Shown here piece after piece: positions 1 to 11,920 of a stretch of DNA of 64,000 nucleotides. Under the pieces are notes generated by a model. That model saw only the letters and a list, made by a program, of their open reading frames with translations. It was not told where the DNA came from and did no database searches. Numbering within the stretch: the stretch's first letter is position 1; every line of letters begins with the position of its first letter. Source of the stretch: Gracilaria domingensis (lineage: Eukaryota; Rhodophyta; Florideophyceae; Gracilariales; Gracilariaceae). The stretch covers positions 62,001 to 126,000 of the forward strand of contig VCMS01000139.1 in the NCBI GenBank assembly GCA_022539475.1, given 5' to 3'. A program made the translations under genes and the position numbers.

Positions 1-897
1 AAAAACGAGCACAGCAGGCTGCAGAGAAAGCCCGTTTGAAGGCAGAGACTGAAGCGAAGCGCAAGAAAGCGGCGGCGCAAGAAAGCGGCGGCAGAGAGAG
101 AATAGAAACGTAGATTGGCTGTTTTGAAAAGAAAGGAAGTTGTTGAGCAACGCGGAAAAGCAGCGGAAGAGAAGAGAATGAAGCGGGAGCTGGCTGCGAC
201 AAAGCGCTTGCGAATTGCTGAGGAGAAAAAGAAAAAGAAGGAACAGACTGCCGATGCTCGAGGATTCAAGCGAAATGGTGAGAAGTGCAGTACGACAGAA
301 GCTGGCCCAAAGCGTCAGAAAACCGATGCAATCAGTTCAGGAAGTACTCCATTGGTGTCTGTACCTTGCAGCGGAGCTTTGTTGTCTTCTAACGTTGACG
401 ATCGCTCTTCGGATGATGACTGCGAAGGGACTGGAGAGTCAGAAAAGCAATCCTTTGCGCAACGCTTGGGTCTCGATGAAGAAAGATCCGAGCAAAGTAG
501 CCACCAAAGTGACGAGGATGATGTGGCTAGGAGCTTTTTAAAACTTCATAACATAGACACTGATCTTCTGAAGACGCCTATGTTAGTGTATCAAGATTCT
601 GTGGGTGATCAGCAATGTGTAGATGACCCAAATTGGCTGGGTTGGTCGCTGGCGCCCAAAGAGGACGGCGTTCCGAAATGACCGGTGTCGGGCAGTATTC
701 GGCGGTTCTAGACAGGAAAAGAAGAACAGGCCACCGCCCAGAGAGTCGACTGCATTTCTGCACGCTACTTTGCTCTTCAATGGGACACTCAAAGAGCTTC
801 TATTGGAGCAGAATTGTGTTTAAATTTAACCTCTGAGCTTTGCGCTACTCATGATTCGTTTCAAATGTGTTCCAAATTACCCTGGCCTGGAAGGTAA
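1..897 (+). pseudogene. Charged coiled-coil protein fragment, probably transposon-associated
   Basis: A Lys/Glu/Arg-rich, probably helical segment (repeated KRK, EEK, KKKK runs at about 115-245) is followed by an acidic Ser/Asp/Glu-rich linker and a C-terminal stretch ending at TAA 895-897. The frame is open on both sides of in-frame stops at 103-105 (TAG), 679-681 (TGA) and 709-711 (TAG), and composition stays protein-like across them, so I read one decayed gene whose 5' end lies outside the window. A short GCGCAAGAAAGCGGCG-type duplication near 70-95 also disrupts the frame upstream. It lies just upstream of the Ulp1-like gene and ends where a dispersed repeat begins, so it may be another protein of the same DNA transposon. 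No catalytic motif is visible and I do not recognise the family. Confidence 0.4.
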
Positions 898-1078
898 AAA
901 TAAAATCCCAGAACCTACGTGATTTTGAAACAGTCCCTACCAAGAACCTGTCACCCTCCGTAACTCTCTAAGCCCGTTACCTTGCACCCAGGCCTCTGCT
1001 CGTCGTCAAACCCTCTGTTCCTCTCGCTCCTATTGGCTGCACGCCCCGCAGGGTCGTGACAGCCACACTTACCCAACG
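898..1078 (-). repeat. Dispersed repeat A, copy 1 (inverted relative to copy 2)
   Basis: About 180 bp that recur, reverse-complemented, at 30812-30996 with roughly 90% identity by eye. Read on the minus strand both copies begin GTTGGGTAAGTGTGGCTGTC and run to a T/A-rich end after the segment TCACGTAGGTTCTGG. A TG...CA outline inside the unit suggests an LTR-derived fragment, but I see no target duplication, so the class is open. Confidence 0.7.
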
Positions 1079-1261
1079 TCACGACCGACGAGAGCGCAAA
1101 ACGCAATGTCACCACGGACGAGAGCGCAAAACGAAAGGAACAGGTTTCCAGAGCCTCGGGTTCTTGAGGATAACAGTCGCCCACTGCAACAACGTCGCTT
1201 TCATTGCGTCTCTACCAAAGCGTTTATCTCATTGTTCGTACCGCTGCCTTTCAGGATTGCT

Positions 1262-1507
1262 ATGATATCGTTTAAAAATAAATCCGATCCATCTGTTTCT
1301 TACCCACCTTCCGATCTGCTTGACTCAATGATTGTAGGATTCTTGGACCTGCGCAATGAGAGTTCAGGTGATGAGGTAGATGAAAATTGAAATCCCATCA
1401 AAACCACCGATGACATTTCCAACGAACGTTTTGAACGAGATTTGACAAAAGCGGAGATCAATTCAATCACTGTGATGACAAAAGTTATTTTTAGTTTCTT
1501 GGAACAG
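1262..1507 (+). pseudogene. 5' part of Ulp1/C48-like protease gene, cut by the Gypsy insertion
   Basis: The frame from ATG 1262 (open from 1106) encodes an acidic N-terminal region and then meets an in-frame TGA at 1388-1390. It continues open to the insertion point at 1507. Removing the element and one copy of the target duplication (joining 1507 to 12518) keeps the same frame and reads straight into the protease domain at 12.6-13.8 kb, so this is the N-terminal part of that protein. The TGA means the gene was probably already broken or was broken later; the start codon is uncertain. Confidence 0.7.
1503..1507. repeat. Target-site duplication, left copy (AACAG)
   Basis: AACAG immediately before the left LTR, matched exactly by AACAG at 12513-12517 after the right LTR. 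Five base pairs is the usual duplication for Ty3/Gypsy integrases. Confidence 0.95.
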
Positions 1508-2078
1508 TGTGGTATAACCAGTCGGTGCGAGCTGCGAGTGGGGAGCCCTGCGTGGGCTCGACCCGGCGGAGGAGTGAAACGCGTGACACCTAATAGGTCG
1601 GCAACACCCGCCGTTGCCTATAGTGCACGGTGACCAAGTAGTAAATACGGCTGCACTGGTGTGCGGCAGGCACGTATAACCCTCGAGGTCAGCAAAACTA
1701 ATAGAGGACTACTAGACTTACCAATTGGTGACTGTAGAACCGAACTGGTGTCGAATTAGCCTAATTGGTGCTTGCCTTTACCATTCGGTGTGGGAGGTTG
1801 GCGTCTCGGGGGTTTAGTACACCCGAGCGCCCCTCCGGGTCTCACGGGCCTAGTGCCACGTGGGCCACCGGGAGATGCATTTGTGGTGCACCATCCCGGC
1901 CACATATCTACACTACCTAATAAATATTAATTCTAAATTAATGAAAATAAACTAATTAGTCCTTGCCATGCCTGCGCTTGAGCGTCTCACGTGGTACAGT
2001 AGACACACGTGCCCAGAGGCCCGAAACGTCACCACTTGGTCTTGTAGAGCCCCCTTTGGTCCGGCGAGCTATACTACA
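1508..2078 (-). repeat. 3' LTR (left) of the Gypsy element
   Basis: 571 bp beginning TGTGGTATAACC and ending CTATACTACA, so it has TG...CA termini. It is a direct copy of 11942-12512. It contains an AT-rich block at about 1902-1958 (a possible promoter region) and ACCANNTGGT sites at 1720-1729 and 2031-2040; a third site intact in the right LTR is mutated here near 1632. Confidence 0.95.
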
Positions 2079-2090
2079 GACCCCCTCCTA
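2079..2090 (-). other. Polypurine tract
   Basis: On the minus strand the last bases before the 3' LTR read TAGGAGGGGGTC, a purine-rich run in the position expected for plus-strand priming. Confidence 0.75.
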
Positions 2091-2628
2091 CCGACAGGCA
2101 CGCCCCGTGGTTGTACAGATCCGCCGGCGTCTGCCGCTCCTTCACCGAACGGTCAGGGCCTAACGTCACCCGGCGCGTAGCGCGCGTCATTGCGCGACAC
2201 GGGCCTTATAGCGGGGTATCCTCCAAAGGTGGGGGTCTCGAGTGCGTTGATTGCACACCCGCGTGGTCGCGCTCTCTGCCAGTGCCACCCCTAATAGGTC
2301 CGCACGCCTTGCGCAACGAACGCGCGGCCTGAGCGACCTTGCGGTGATCGGCGCCGAATGTACCCATTGGTCGTCCTCCTCTTCTTCCTATCGTCGGTTT
2401 CTGGCTGCACCTAAACCCCTCTCCTAGCGGTACCTCTTTCCACGGGTCGCGAAGCTGCCCGCGCTTTCCTCTTAGTGAGTCTCATCTTGCGCCGGCTCGC
2501 CTTGACCTTCTTGGTTCGGTGTCCGCTCCTCCGTGTCGGTTCGTTCCCTTGTGGGTTGTGTGCTCTGCGTCTCTTGCCGTCTTGGTGGACGTCCTCCGTG
2601 GCGTTTCCGCTGCACGACTTCTAACCTC

Positions 2629-5381
2629 ATGGGTAAACGGTCGACCTCCCCTACGGGGTGGTCTATGACCTTCGAGCGCTGCGTGGACGGGGAAGACGTC
2701 TGCGTGTGCCCCGTCCTGACCGCTGCGGAGCGCGCTTCTGATGCAGGCGCTCCTCACGCGCCCGATTACCAGTTGGTGGACTCCCCACGTCGCCGTGGCC
2801 TATTCTAAACCGGTACCCCGGTTTCCCTTCCATCGGGCGTCGACGCTCCGGAAGCCGAGACCCTCGTGGTGCGCGAGGAGCCGCATTACGACCCTATAAG
2901 GGGCTGCTCCACCTCTGAGGTATCTCCGTCACCGCAGCCCACCCGCTCGATCTGCGAGGTTCTTGCGACGTCGAGGATGTCCGGGAAGACCCCTGGGGTA
3001 GCCCGCGGGCGTGGCGGCGGCATTTTCAAACCGACAACTCGGGCTAGCACCCGAGCTCGCCAGGATCCATACGGTCGTGGCGGCGGCTATGATCCTTATG
3101 CCGCCGCTGCTGGTCCCAGCAACATCAACCTCTTGGCGGTCGCCGGAACGGTGGAGGCTCAGAAGCTCACCTCGCACAACCTTAACAGGACACATGGGCA
3201 GCCGCACGCCCATTATGGCGCCCGGTTTGCCGACATCTCCGCCGAAATGGTCGCTCTCGGGAACTGGCCATTTCATATCAGCTCCTCGTTCTGTCCCTTG
3301 CGGTTCCGCCATATGGCACTCTCGCAGTACGGCGCCATCGCCCGCTGGGATTGTCGCCGTCTGGAGGCGGTGCCGATGGCTCCTCAGCCACCCCGTCAGA
3401 GAAGCAGAACCGATTTGGTCGTCCTCAGTGCTTCCACGCACGGCAGAGGCACACGAAGTTCCTCTACTACATCCCAGTGGCCATTCCGTCGGACCTCCTG
3501 TTCATCCGATGCGACGGGGAGGTCCATTACTTCCGCCGCTTGGTCGATATCATTCCCCGTCTGGACGAACCAACTGGTCACCTCGAGGTTAACCTCGACT
3601 ACGTGGCGCTCGAACGCCCTTTAGACACCAACTACTGGACAGACCGTGGCAGGTGGGCGACCGATGCGATGGCCGAGAGCCGAGTCCGTCACCGTCATGG
3701 TCGTACGCGCACGATGCACCTCTTCCACAACGTTGAATAGTGGTCACAGAGCGACCAGAACCGCCGTTCGTGGTATGTGAGCCGACCGTCTTGGTGGGAT
3801 TACTACGAAGTTTACCAGTGGTTGGAGGTGCCGACCCCTCCAGTTCTAGCGTACTTTGGAAGTAGCATCGTCCTCGAAAGGAACAATGCATACGCGGTTT
3901 GGTCAGTTGCGCGTAGCGAATGGGCCGTTATGGTGGCGATTCTCGCCCTTCAGGCATCCGTGGAAAGTGTGACCTGGGACACCCGCTGTCCTGACAAGGC
4001 CGTCGGCATCAGCGGTACTCAACCAGTTGGTCGTATCTTCCACATCCCGACTGATGTCATTGGAGACATTCGTGCGCTGGGGCTTGCCACCATTGTGGAA
4101 GGTACGAAGTATACTGCTCAGCAACTCGACAACTACCTCACGGCTGTGAGTAACCACAATTGGGGCGACCATCAAGGTTGGGACGTCTATGACCCTGAGG
4201 TACAGAGCATATTGCCCTTGCAGAACCAGCATGTTGCTGGCGAGGACCCTTTTGGTGACGACGATACCATGATGGTGGCCGCCGAAAACTATGAGTCCCC
4301 TGCATTGCCTCCGTCGGCTCCCATGCAGGCCACTCCCCCTACCCGTGTGGCGGTTCCCACCCCTAGTGGTTCTCCCACTACTCACGCAGCGGCGCATCCC
4401 CCCGGCCAGGGGACCCATGGGCCTCTCCACGTTGGTTTTCAGTCGCTCCCGGTAAACCCGGTATCCCCAGGTGGTGACACCGGTGCGATTCGGAGCGCTC
4501 TGGGGTGTCTCAACCACGCATCGATGGTGCACTTCAACCGTCCTGGTCCAAACGACATTCTCACCGCGGTGGATATCTTGACAAACTTACTCCCAGTGGT
4601 CGCTCACCATGAGCGGCGTACCAGCGAGTTGCGGCAGTTCCGCGACTACTTCCAGCGCAATCTTTACCGTGAGGTGACTGCCTATGTCGGTCAGCTAAGC
4701 AACCTCGTGGAAGGCCATGCGCCGTTACATCGACCCCCTGTGGAAAGTTTCAACTCGTACGCTCCTGCGTCGCAGCATCTTGCCACCCCAATGGTAGGAT
4801 TTGGTGGCCTTGGTATGTATCAATCTCCTGGTGGACCTCCTGGTGGTGATCCTTCGGCACCCTTCCATACTCCGCTTGGTCCTCACAACGTTCCTCTTCC
4901 TCCAGCAAGTACTGGGGCAAGAGCACCAAGTGGTTTCTCAACTGGTTTCCGTTCGGCTCCGCTTCCGTCGTCGTCCGGTGCTCCTATGCCGCCTACTGGT
5001 CCTGGACATTCGGGAGTTGGAGCACCTCCTGGTCTGACCCCTGGCACAGGGCCGTCTAGTGGTCTCGCTCCTCCGACCTCTAGTGGTATCCCTCCGACTA
5101 GCTTACCGCCTTCCTTCCATCCACCCACTGGTCCTGCGAATACCATGCCGGTGGTTAGCAGCGGTACCCCTGCGGGGCCCGTTGCTTCTGCTCCCCTACC
5201 AAGTGGTGGTGCGCCAGCGAACGCGGCTAGCGGCGGGGGCGGAAGCTCCGCCCGACCTATGTCGGTTTCCTTTGGTCGTGGAGGTTCCGCTTCGTCACGC
5301 GAAACCTCCCGTGGACGTGGTCGCGGTCGTGGAACCAGTAGTGGACGCGGACGTGGCCGTGGGTCTTCAAAGGCCTCCTAG
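2629..5381 (+). pseudogene. Antisense accessory gene carried by the Gypsy element; RG/PG-rich protein of unknown function
   Basis: Lies between integrase and the 3' LTR on the strand opposite gag-pol. From ATG 2629 a protein-like frame continues through TAA 2806-2808, changes frame once near 3340-3400, passes TAG 3738-3740 and ends at 5381, giving about 915 codons. Visible parts are an N-terminal Gly/Arg-rich patch; a globular central part (about 3400-4260) with clustered Trp/Tyr; a long Pro/Gly/Ser-rich region; and a C-terminus of alternating RG repeats (about 5275-5375) of the kind that binds nucleic acid. No catalytic motif or known domain is recognisable. A polyadenylation-like AATAAA follows at 5420-5425. 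It may be an antisense gag-like or anti-silencing protein; this is only a guess. The two stops and one shift suggest this copy is dead. Confidence 0.6.
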
Positions 5382-5419
5382 GTTACCTCGTGGTTAGCTC
5401 TTGTGAATTCTTCTCGACT

Positions 5420-5425
5420 AATAAA
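5420..5425 (+). terminator. AATAAA polyadenylation-like signal of the antisense gene
   Basis: AATAAA 39 bases after the antisense gene's stop codon, in the short gap before the convergent integrase gene. Position fits a polyadenylation signal; function is inferred. Confidence 0.45.
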
Positions 5426-5537
5426 GTTTCTTGCGTTGTGCGTTATGATCTCCTTCTATTTGCCTGTTAGGTTAGTTAGCATTCCATGTGGCCTTTGGCG
5501 TTTGGCGTTCAACGGCATAGAAAACCCCCCCCCCTCC

Positions 5538-6961
5538 TTAGCGACGCGTACCACGCGAAGCAGTACCAGTTGGTGAGAGCGTACGCCCTTGTTTGCGCCA
5601 GTATCGGATGATGAAGTTGTTAGGGATATGACCAGGTGGTTCCATAGAGTCGTGTTCTGGCGACCATCCGTACCATCTTACCCTGTAGCGGATACCCTTT
5701 GTGGTGTGTTCGTGACCTACAATGGTGTCAATAGCGCACTCCTGAGTATCTACTCGAAGGTGTGACTCTTCCGTTTGGTCGTGTGGTGCGGGGCTCTCCA
5801 TGGGTGGTGTCACCCGTTGATCTTGCCGTGGCTCGATCTTCTGTGCCGCTTGGGTCGTGGGGTCAGCCATTACGGCTCTGATGGAAGGTTGACCGCTCGG
5901 CCGATTTGTTAGAGGAGGGGGTATGGGAGACGTTTGCTCCCTCTCCGCTTCTTGCTGAGTTAACTCACCTATTGGTTGTATATTCGATGCCGTCGTTTGT
6001 GCGGCCTTGACAATCCTGTCGATGGAGACCGTATTCTCCGAACCATCCATTATGACCGTAGCGGAATGCTCATCGGAGCGAATCGCCTTGTATAGTCCCG
6101 TCGACTTGGGTAGCAGTTTGGAATTGATATCCTCCTCAAGGCGGATATCTTCTTCCATTTCCGCTGGGGTTGGTCGCTTACCTTTTGGTGGCACGTCACC
6201 GGCCGCTTCCGAGCGGTCAGGTCCGGGCTGGACGATAATACCGTGTGGTGTTCGCGACAGTACCAGGTCAAACGGAGTTGTTTGAGTAACTCTGTGGACC
6301 TGGAGATTGTACGCATATATCAATGGTTGGACATACTCAGACCATGTGGTTTGGTGCTCTTCGACATAGTGCCGTAGGCGAGCCACTAGGGTCTTATTGA
6401 ACCGTTCCACTTGGCCGTTGGTTTGCGGATGATAGGTCGTGGTAAAGTAGTGCTTGACCCGTAGCATGGTACAAACCGCCTCGAAGAACTTAGAAGCTAA
6501 GTTCGAACCATTATCGGTCAGTAGGTACATGGGAGCACCGTATGGGTAGACCCCATTCTCCAAGAAGGCTGTTGCTAGTGTCGTTGCCGTTTGGTTCTTC
6601 AGAGGTATAGCCCTGGTTAGCTTTGTGAACCTGTCGGTTATGACTACTACAAAGCGATAACCCTCCGAGGTCTTGGGCAGGGGCCCCAGTATATCGATCG
6701 CGGCGAATTCCAGGTGCCCCGCCGCCGGGAATAGCTTCAGGTACTTCCTGTGCTTCCTCACACCACCTCGGGTCTTAATGCACGAATTGCACTGCGCCAC
6801 ATAGGTATATACGTCGTTAGCCATGTGCGACCAGTAGAATTGCCTCCTAAGGGTATATTACAACCGCGTGGCTCCAGGGTGTCCCGAAAGTCGTGGGTTG
6901 TGTGACAGATACAACACCCTTTGTCTTAATGACTCAGGTACGACCTTCTGGAGAGCTCCGT
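5538..6961 (-). pseudogene. Gypsy integrase with C-terminal chromodomain
   Basis: The core catalytic domain has the expected acidic triad: D in AAIDILGP, D in LLTDNGSN and E in NGQVERFN. The HHCC zinc finger is encoded just upstream, with the two His near 6895 and 6880 and the CNSC pair near 6785, but that stretch is separated from the long ORF by an in-frame TAA at 6858-6860. The C-terminal 55 residues match a chromodomain (YRVRWYGWSPEHDSMEP), which places the element with chromoviruses and suggests targeting to modified histones. Ends at 5538, convergent with the antisense gene. The DDE core is intact, so only the zinc-finger part is broken. Confidence 0.9.
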
Positions 6962-7895
6962 CTAAAGGTGATCGTCTGATGAGGTACCCATTGTGGTCGA
7001 AGTCGAACTGAGAATCTTCTTGCCTAGTACGTCAGCGAGCGTTTTGCATAACATATCGGTCGATTGTTCGCGTAGGAATTCTTCACGGGTGACTGGAGCG
7101 TGTTCTCCTTCCTCCACAGGGAGGAGGGTCTCCACCGCCACTTGGTACGTACTGTCATCATGCCAGTATCCCTTCAGAACTTCTTTGACCTCGTCGTTCG
7201 CTGGTTCTATAGTAAAACATGGAATGTCGTCGTCCACTGGGTCAGTATCCAATCCCTCGGTATTCAACCGGGACATTGCATCCGCCACTCCGTGTTTGAC
7301 TCCGGGGCGGTACTGCACATCGTACTCAAACTCCGAGAGTCTTAGGCGCCATCGGGCCAGACGACCTGATGCGTCCGCCAACCCTAAAATCCACCTCAGG
7401 GAGTCGTGATCAGTTCGAAGCGTGAAGCGCACACCATATAGGTAAGGACGTAGCATGAGCATACTCCAAACAACCGCTAAAGCACTCTTTCTCCGTTACG
7501 GTGTAGTTCTGCTCCGCTTGGTTAAGAGCTCTACTCCAATACCCATTTGGTGCGAGCTTGCCGTCCTCCTGTTCCTGCATTAGGCAGCAACCTATTTGGG
7601 CGTCCGACGCGTCTGTGTCCAGCGTATACGGGAGTCCCGTTTTGGGCAAGGCCAGTACCGGTGGGGAGAGAAGCGCTGCTTTCAATATATAGAAAGCCTC
7701 TGCCTCGTCCTCTTCCAAGTGGTCAAAGTGGTGGGGCTGCCCCTTCTGCAACCTCCGGTTGAGGGGTGCGGCTATCTTTGCGAAACCCTTGATAAACCGT
7801 CGGTAGACGTTACATAGACCTATAAAGGATCGTATGTCCGTCTGTGAAGTAGGGAGGTTTGCTTCCTGTACCGCTCGGATATTTCTTTTGGTCAC
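6962..7895 (-). pseudogene. Gypsy RT thumb/connection and RNase H
   Basis: Starts in the RT C-terminal region (RSFIGLCNVYRRFIKGFA), then RNase H: D in DTDASDAQIG, E in NYTVTEKEC, then LRTDHDSL and the final Asp in VADAMSRL. The frame changes by one base at about 7470, within a TTT run in the codons after EKEC, so the two halves lie in different frames. Composition and motif order are otherwise normal for Ty3/Gypsy. All the RNase H acidic residues appear present. Confidence 0.88.
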
Positions 7896-8302
7896 TTCGA
7901 GTTTCCCGGGGCTTATTGTATGCCCTAGGTACTATACCTCTTGGTTGAAGAACATACACTTTCGTAATTTGAGGGTCACGTCTGCCTCCTGTAGCAATTG
8001 CCACTTGGACGTGCGAGAAGTGTTCCTCAATGGATCGCGAGTAGATGACTAGGTATTTCGATCTGCCAATATCCGCAGTTCGCGTCCAGTGTGGTAGAGA
8101 TGTTCGCATCTCCTAGGGAGTCGATGCATTCGTCCATACTCGGGATGGGATACGAGTCCCTCACCGTTACGGCATTAAGTTTTCTGTAGTCAATACAGAA
8201 CCTCATACGGGTCTCTCCTCGTTTTTAAACTAGCACTACGGGGCTAGCTCATTCCGGGTTTGCCAGTTCTATAACCCCCTCGCGGAGCATCCGCTCCACC
8301 TC
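7896..8302 (-). pseudogene. Gypsy reverse transcriptase with catalytic core deleted
   Basis: The N-terminal fingers are clear (EGVIELANPE, RMRFCIDYRKLNAVTV, then TTLDANCGYWQIE). The sequence then jumps directly to YSRSIEEHFSHV, which in the family lies just after the YLDD active site. About 60 residues, including the MPFGLxNAP region and the catalytic YxDD, are missing, so this RT cannot be active. In-frame stops lie at 8303-8305 (TAG), 8249-8251 (TGA), 8225-8227 (TAA) and 7932-7934 (TAG). At 8249 the family has Trp (NPEWASP); at 7932 it often has Gln or Glu before YLGH. Confidence 0.9.
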
Positions 8303-9790
8303 CTACAGCTCTACCTCACGAACCTTATGTCCCGCGCGGTATGGCTGTTGGTGGATGAGACGGGAGTCCGGTTTGGGGTCAATCCTATGTTGGGTAGCCT
8401 TGATGGCTCCCAGCTTACCAGACCACATGGCACTGAATGGCTCCAAGAGTGCGAGGATCCGAGCTCTGAGCTCTTCCCCTCCAAGTCCTATATTCACCTC
8501 CGTCTTCCAATTGGGCACTGGGTCGAGCTCCAGTTTCTGGTCTTCTCGCTCAGCTATTCGCTGCACCATATGGTCTGTTCGCGACGAATTGGGCGAATTG
8601 GCGCTGCCCGACGAATTGGCACTGCCTGACGAATTGGCACTGCCGCCCCCCTCCTTAGCGTCCACGACCTCGTGGGACCACTGTGGTGTGATCGTAAAGA
8701 TCGTTCGGGGAGCCGGTAGGGCCAGACCAATTACGGTGTGCTTTGGCAACTTGACCGGGCGGTTGCTGAAGTTACTCAGGTAGATCTGAAACGGTTTCGT
8801 CGGTATGTTGTCGATTATACCAATCGCTATTAAGGTCATATATCGTTCGGCCAACCGTTAGTGGTTCTGAATAGATAACAGGCCAGGTTGTTGGCACGTC
8901 ACCTTCACTACCAAATGGTTCATAGGCGGTGTTGTTACCGCCTTCGCCAGTCGCACCTTGTTGGAGAGTGTATTTTCTGGTACCGGTTGGTGTCGAGTGC
9001 TGTTCTCTTTTGGAGAGGCACCCTTTTGGTTCCCAATAATGGCGATCCGGGGGCCATTATGGAACAGTACTGTCTTAGAGCGTGGGAAAATTGCCCTGAC
9101 GTGCTGGTCTACAAAGGTTGTTCCGAGGATACAGTCTGTTGCCAGTTGGTTAACGACTATGAAGCGAACTCGGACCTTCATGGTGTCAATCAATACCATT
9201 ATGGTAAGCGCTCCCATGACGGTTAGTGGTCTGTTGTTGGCGCCAACCAGTGGGTTAGTTAATGTACATGGCTGAAGCTTGTTAAGTTGTCTGTTAGTTA
9301 GTAGTTTGTCATTCACCAGATTAGGTCCTGCCCCGGTGTCCAGGACAGTGACGCATGGTACCAAGTGGTTAGAAGTAAACCCGAGGGTGACGTTTACCTT
9401 ATAGTTACTATGCTTGAGAAAGCATATCAGTTCGGTGCCGTCCATGAGGCTCTCCTTCCCTGTAACCAATGAGTAATTGTCCATGCTTGCACCACTTGGT
9501 TCTGGAAGGCCTTCCGTCTTCAGACAGTTGGGGAAGGCCTCTATCCCAAGCGTTCGGCGTTTTCCGCCTGCGGGGCGGGATCCGTTTGGTCCTGCTCCGT
9601 AATGATGTGTACCTGATGAGGTGTGGCTGCGTTGGGTCGCGCATTTGCGTGTCCCGTGCCTGCGCTCCGCGCCGTGGGCCCAAATATATCCTGGTGGTTC
9701 TGCTGGTGAGCAGTCAGGAGAGCGTTCCTGTTCTGCGGAGCCACGCTTGGGCACGCTGTTGCCAAGTGGTGAGGCGACAAACAGAACCAA
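8303..9790 (-). pseudogene. Gypsy aspartic protease and start of RT
   Basis: The retropepsin active site is visible as VTVLDTGAGPNLV (about 9330), with the flap/second-loop equivalent around DCILGTTFVDQH. The frame overlaps the end of gag in a different frame (9541-9790), as in elements that use frameshifting, though decay is equally possible. An in-frame TAA at 8858-8860 interrupts the linker between protease and RT. A run of three SANSSG-like repeats (8586-8640) sits in the linker. Probable role: processing of the Gag-Pol polyprotein. Confidence 0.88.
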
Positions 9791-11809
9791 CAGAGGAGAT
9801 TACTGGTTGTGGGGTCCTTCATCGCGAGCGACGACGCGCGCGATGGGGGACGGCCTCCAGTAGGTACTGCACTCCGTTGCTGCGGGGGTGGTCCTCTATC
9901 ACCATGTTGGTTGAATGGCACCGCTAGGACCGGACTGACCGGTACGGATACCTGTGATGGTGGAGTTGAGGTTTGCCTCGAGGGTGGTTCGCTGGATAGC
10001 GAGCTGGACCAAGAGGTGTTACCGTGCGATCGAGTTGTCGGTTGTGCATGCACCAAGTGGACTGGGTGACCCTGGGAGGCGTATTGTGTGGATGCCTCAT
10101 CCGTAGTGGTCTTCTCTTCCTCTACGTCAAACACTGACCGCCTGGTTTTTACTTTCTCTTTCGATGGTTTTCCAAGTGGTGCGGAGTCTTTCCTGGCCCC
10201 TGACCGAACGGCGTCTCCTAGTCCCTGTGCATGGCGGGCTAGTGCGTTGTAGTCGACCGTGCGGTTGGTAGCTAGGTAGTTGCGAACCTGTGATCGGATA
10301 GACTTCGCCACGTTGCCGGCGTACATCGATTTCAACCTTTTCGTAGTAAAGACGCTTCCACAGCGGGAGGCTAATGCCCATAGGGAGCGACCGAATTCCA
10401 TTTCGGTTTGCCCCGCGCGTTGGCGGTACGCAAGCACCTCTGCGTACGCCTCCTGAATAACCTCATCGGTTGCATAGGTTTCCAGTAGGAAGTTGACCCC
10501 CTGTGGGTATGTCGTCAGCATTTCCGTTTGGTCTTCGTCCACCGCCATGGTGTTGCCTTGGAGGCGGCTATGGAGCAACGCTCCAGCTTGACCAGTTAGG
10601 TATAATTGAAACAACCACATGGCTGCTGCCTCTGAAAACCCATTCTGGTCACAAGCGATCTTGAACCTTTGAAGGAAATCAATGATCGCAATAGGGTTCA
10701 TCCCCGCTAAATCGAGTCTCACCCAGTTGGAAACGAAGCTTCCTATGATGCTTCGTTATCTTCTGAGCTACCTCTTTGGTATACTCAGCCTGTCTGTTCT
10801 CCAACCTATCGGTACGATAGTCAACCGCTTTGGTGAATAAATCGTAAAGCGGCATAAGCACCTCTAGGTCAGTCTCCTCGTCGGAAGTTGAGTCCGAATC
10901 GTTATACCTTTTGGTCTTACCTTTGCGGGAATTCTTTCCTTTCTTCTGGCGAGAGTCTTTCCTCTTGCGTCGTGAACCTTTACGGTCGTCGTCTCTTGAC
11001 GAATCCGAATCGGTGTCTGAGGACGAAGAGTCCGAGTCCGACCGGCGACTCTTCCTCTTTCCCCTTTTGGTTTTCTTCTTCTTACCATTTGGTTTACGTC
11101 GACGCTCGTCTCCTGAGCTCGACGAATCCCCATCAGGGTCTCCACCATCTGGTACTGACAGAGCTACACCAGTGGGTTGGGGGAGGAATACGTACCTCGG
11201 GCCCTCCATGCCAGGAGGCTCTGCCCCTTTCCCCATGCGGTCAATAAATCCTCCACCAATCGGTTGTGTAGGAAGGGTAGGATGGAGAGTACCAAGTGGT
11301 TTCGTGGGATCTACAGCTGGCCAGGGAGCATGCTTCATGAGGGCGGCCTGGGCTACCATCTCAGGTTGAAGCTTGGCCCCCTGCTTCTGCAGAGCCAGCA
11401 TAACCAATCGGTCAATTTGTCCTCGTACCTTGTTCTCTTGGTACTACAACACCACCACGGGTACCTTGTCGAGGACCTCCTGGGAGGCTCGATCAACTAC
11501 CACTCCGGTGACCTCGTCCAGGTCCAGTCGCGGCCCGACTGGCACTTCTATTTGGTCTACCACTGAGGTTGTTACAGGAGCGGGCTCCTCCGTTGCGGAG
11601 CCTGCTCCTCCGTCCCCTTGGTCAGCCCGTGGAAGGGTCGAGGGGCCCCCAGCCTCTCGGTCTACCTTCTTCCCCCCCGGTGGGCGTTCCTTCCTAATCA
11701 GGTCCTCCGGGTTATCCAACACCGGATGGGACACCGAACCCCGTACAAAGTGGCCACTTGGTGGAGCGCTCGGCGCCCTTTTCGGGTGACGCACGCCCCG
11801 TTTCTCCAT
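9541..11809 (-). pseudogene. Gypsy Gag polyprotein
   Basis: N-terminal Pro-rich part, then a long Lys/Arg/Ser/Asp-rich stretch (about 10900-11130) resembling SR/KKR low-complexity RNA-binding tracts. Next comes a retrotransposon gag domain (FLQRFKIACDQNGFSEAAAM, then WLFQLYLTGQAGALL), and a zinc knuckle CWFCLSPHHLATACP (CX2CX4HX4C) near 9760. Interruptions are TAG at 11444-11446, with coherent sequence on both sides, and a 1-base frame change at about 10690-10720 just before the gag domain. Gag packages the element RNA. The copy is non-functional as written. Confidence 0.85.
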
Positions 11810-11920
11810 TTAGGTGACTGGTGTCGGAACAAATTGCTTCGGCAACGGGAACCAAACCACTCGGATATCTCGTGACTTCCAAATCCTCCCTTTCCAAAAC
11901 CACTTGGTTTTTCACAAATT

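Noticed and set aside
3903-4532. 209-codon minus-strand frame inside the Gypsy antisense gene
   Set aside because: It lies opposite a better plus-strand frame, lacks domain features and is out of place in gag-pol order.
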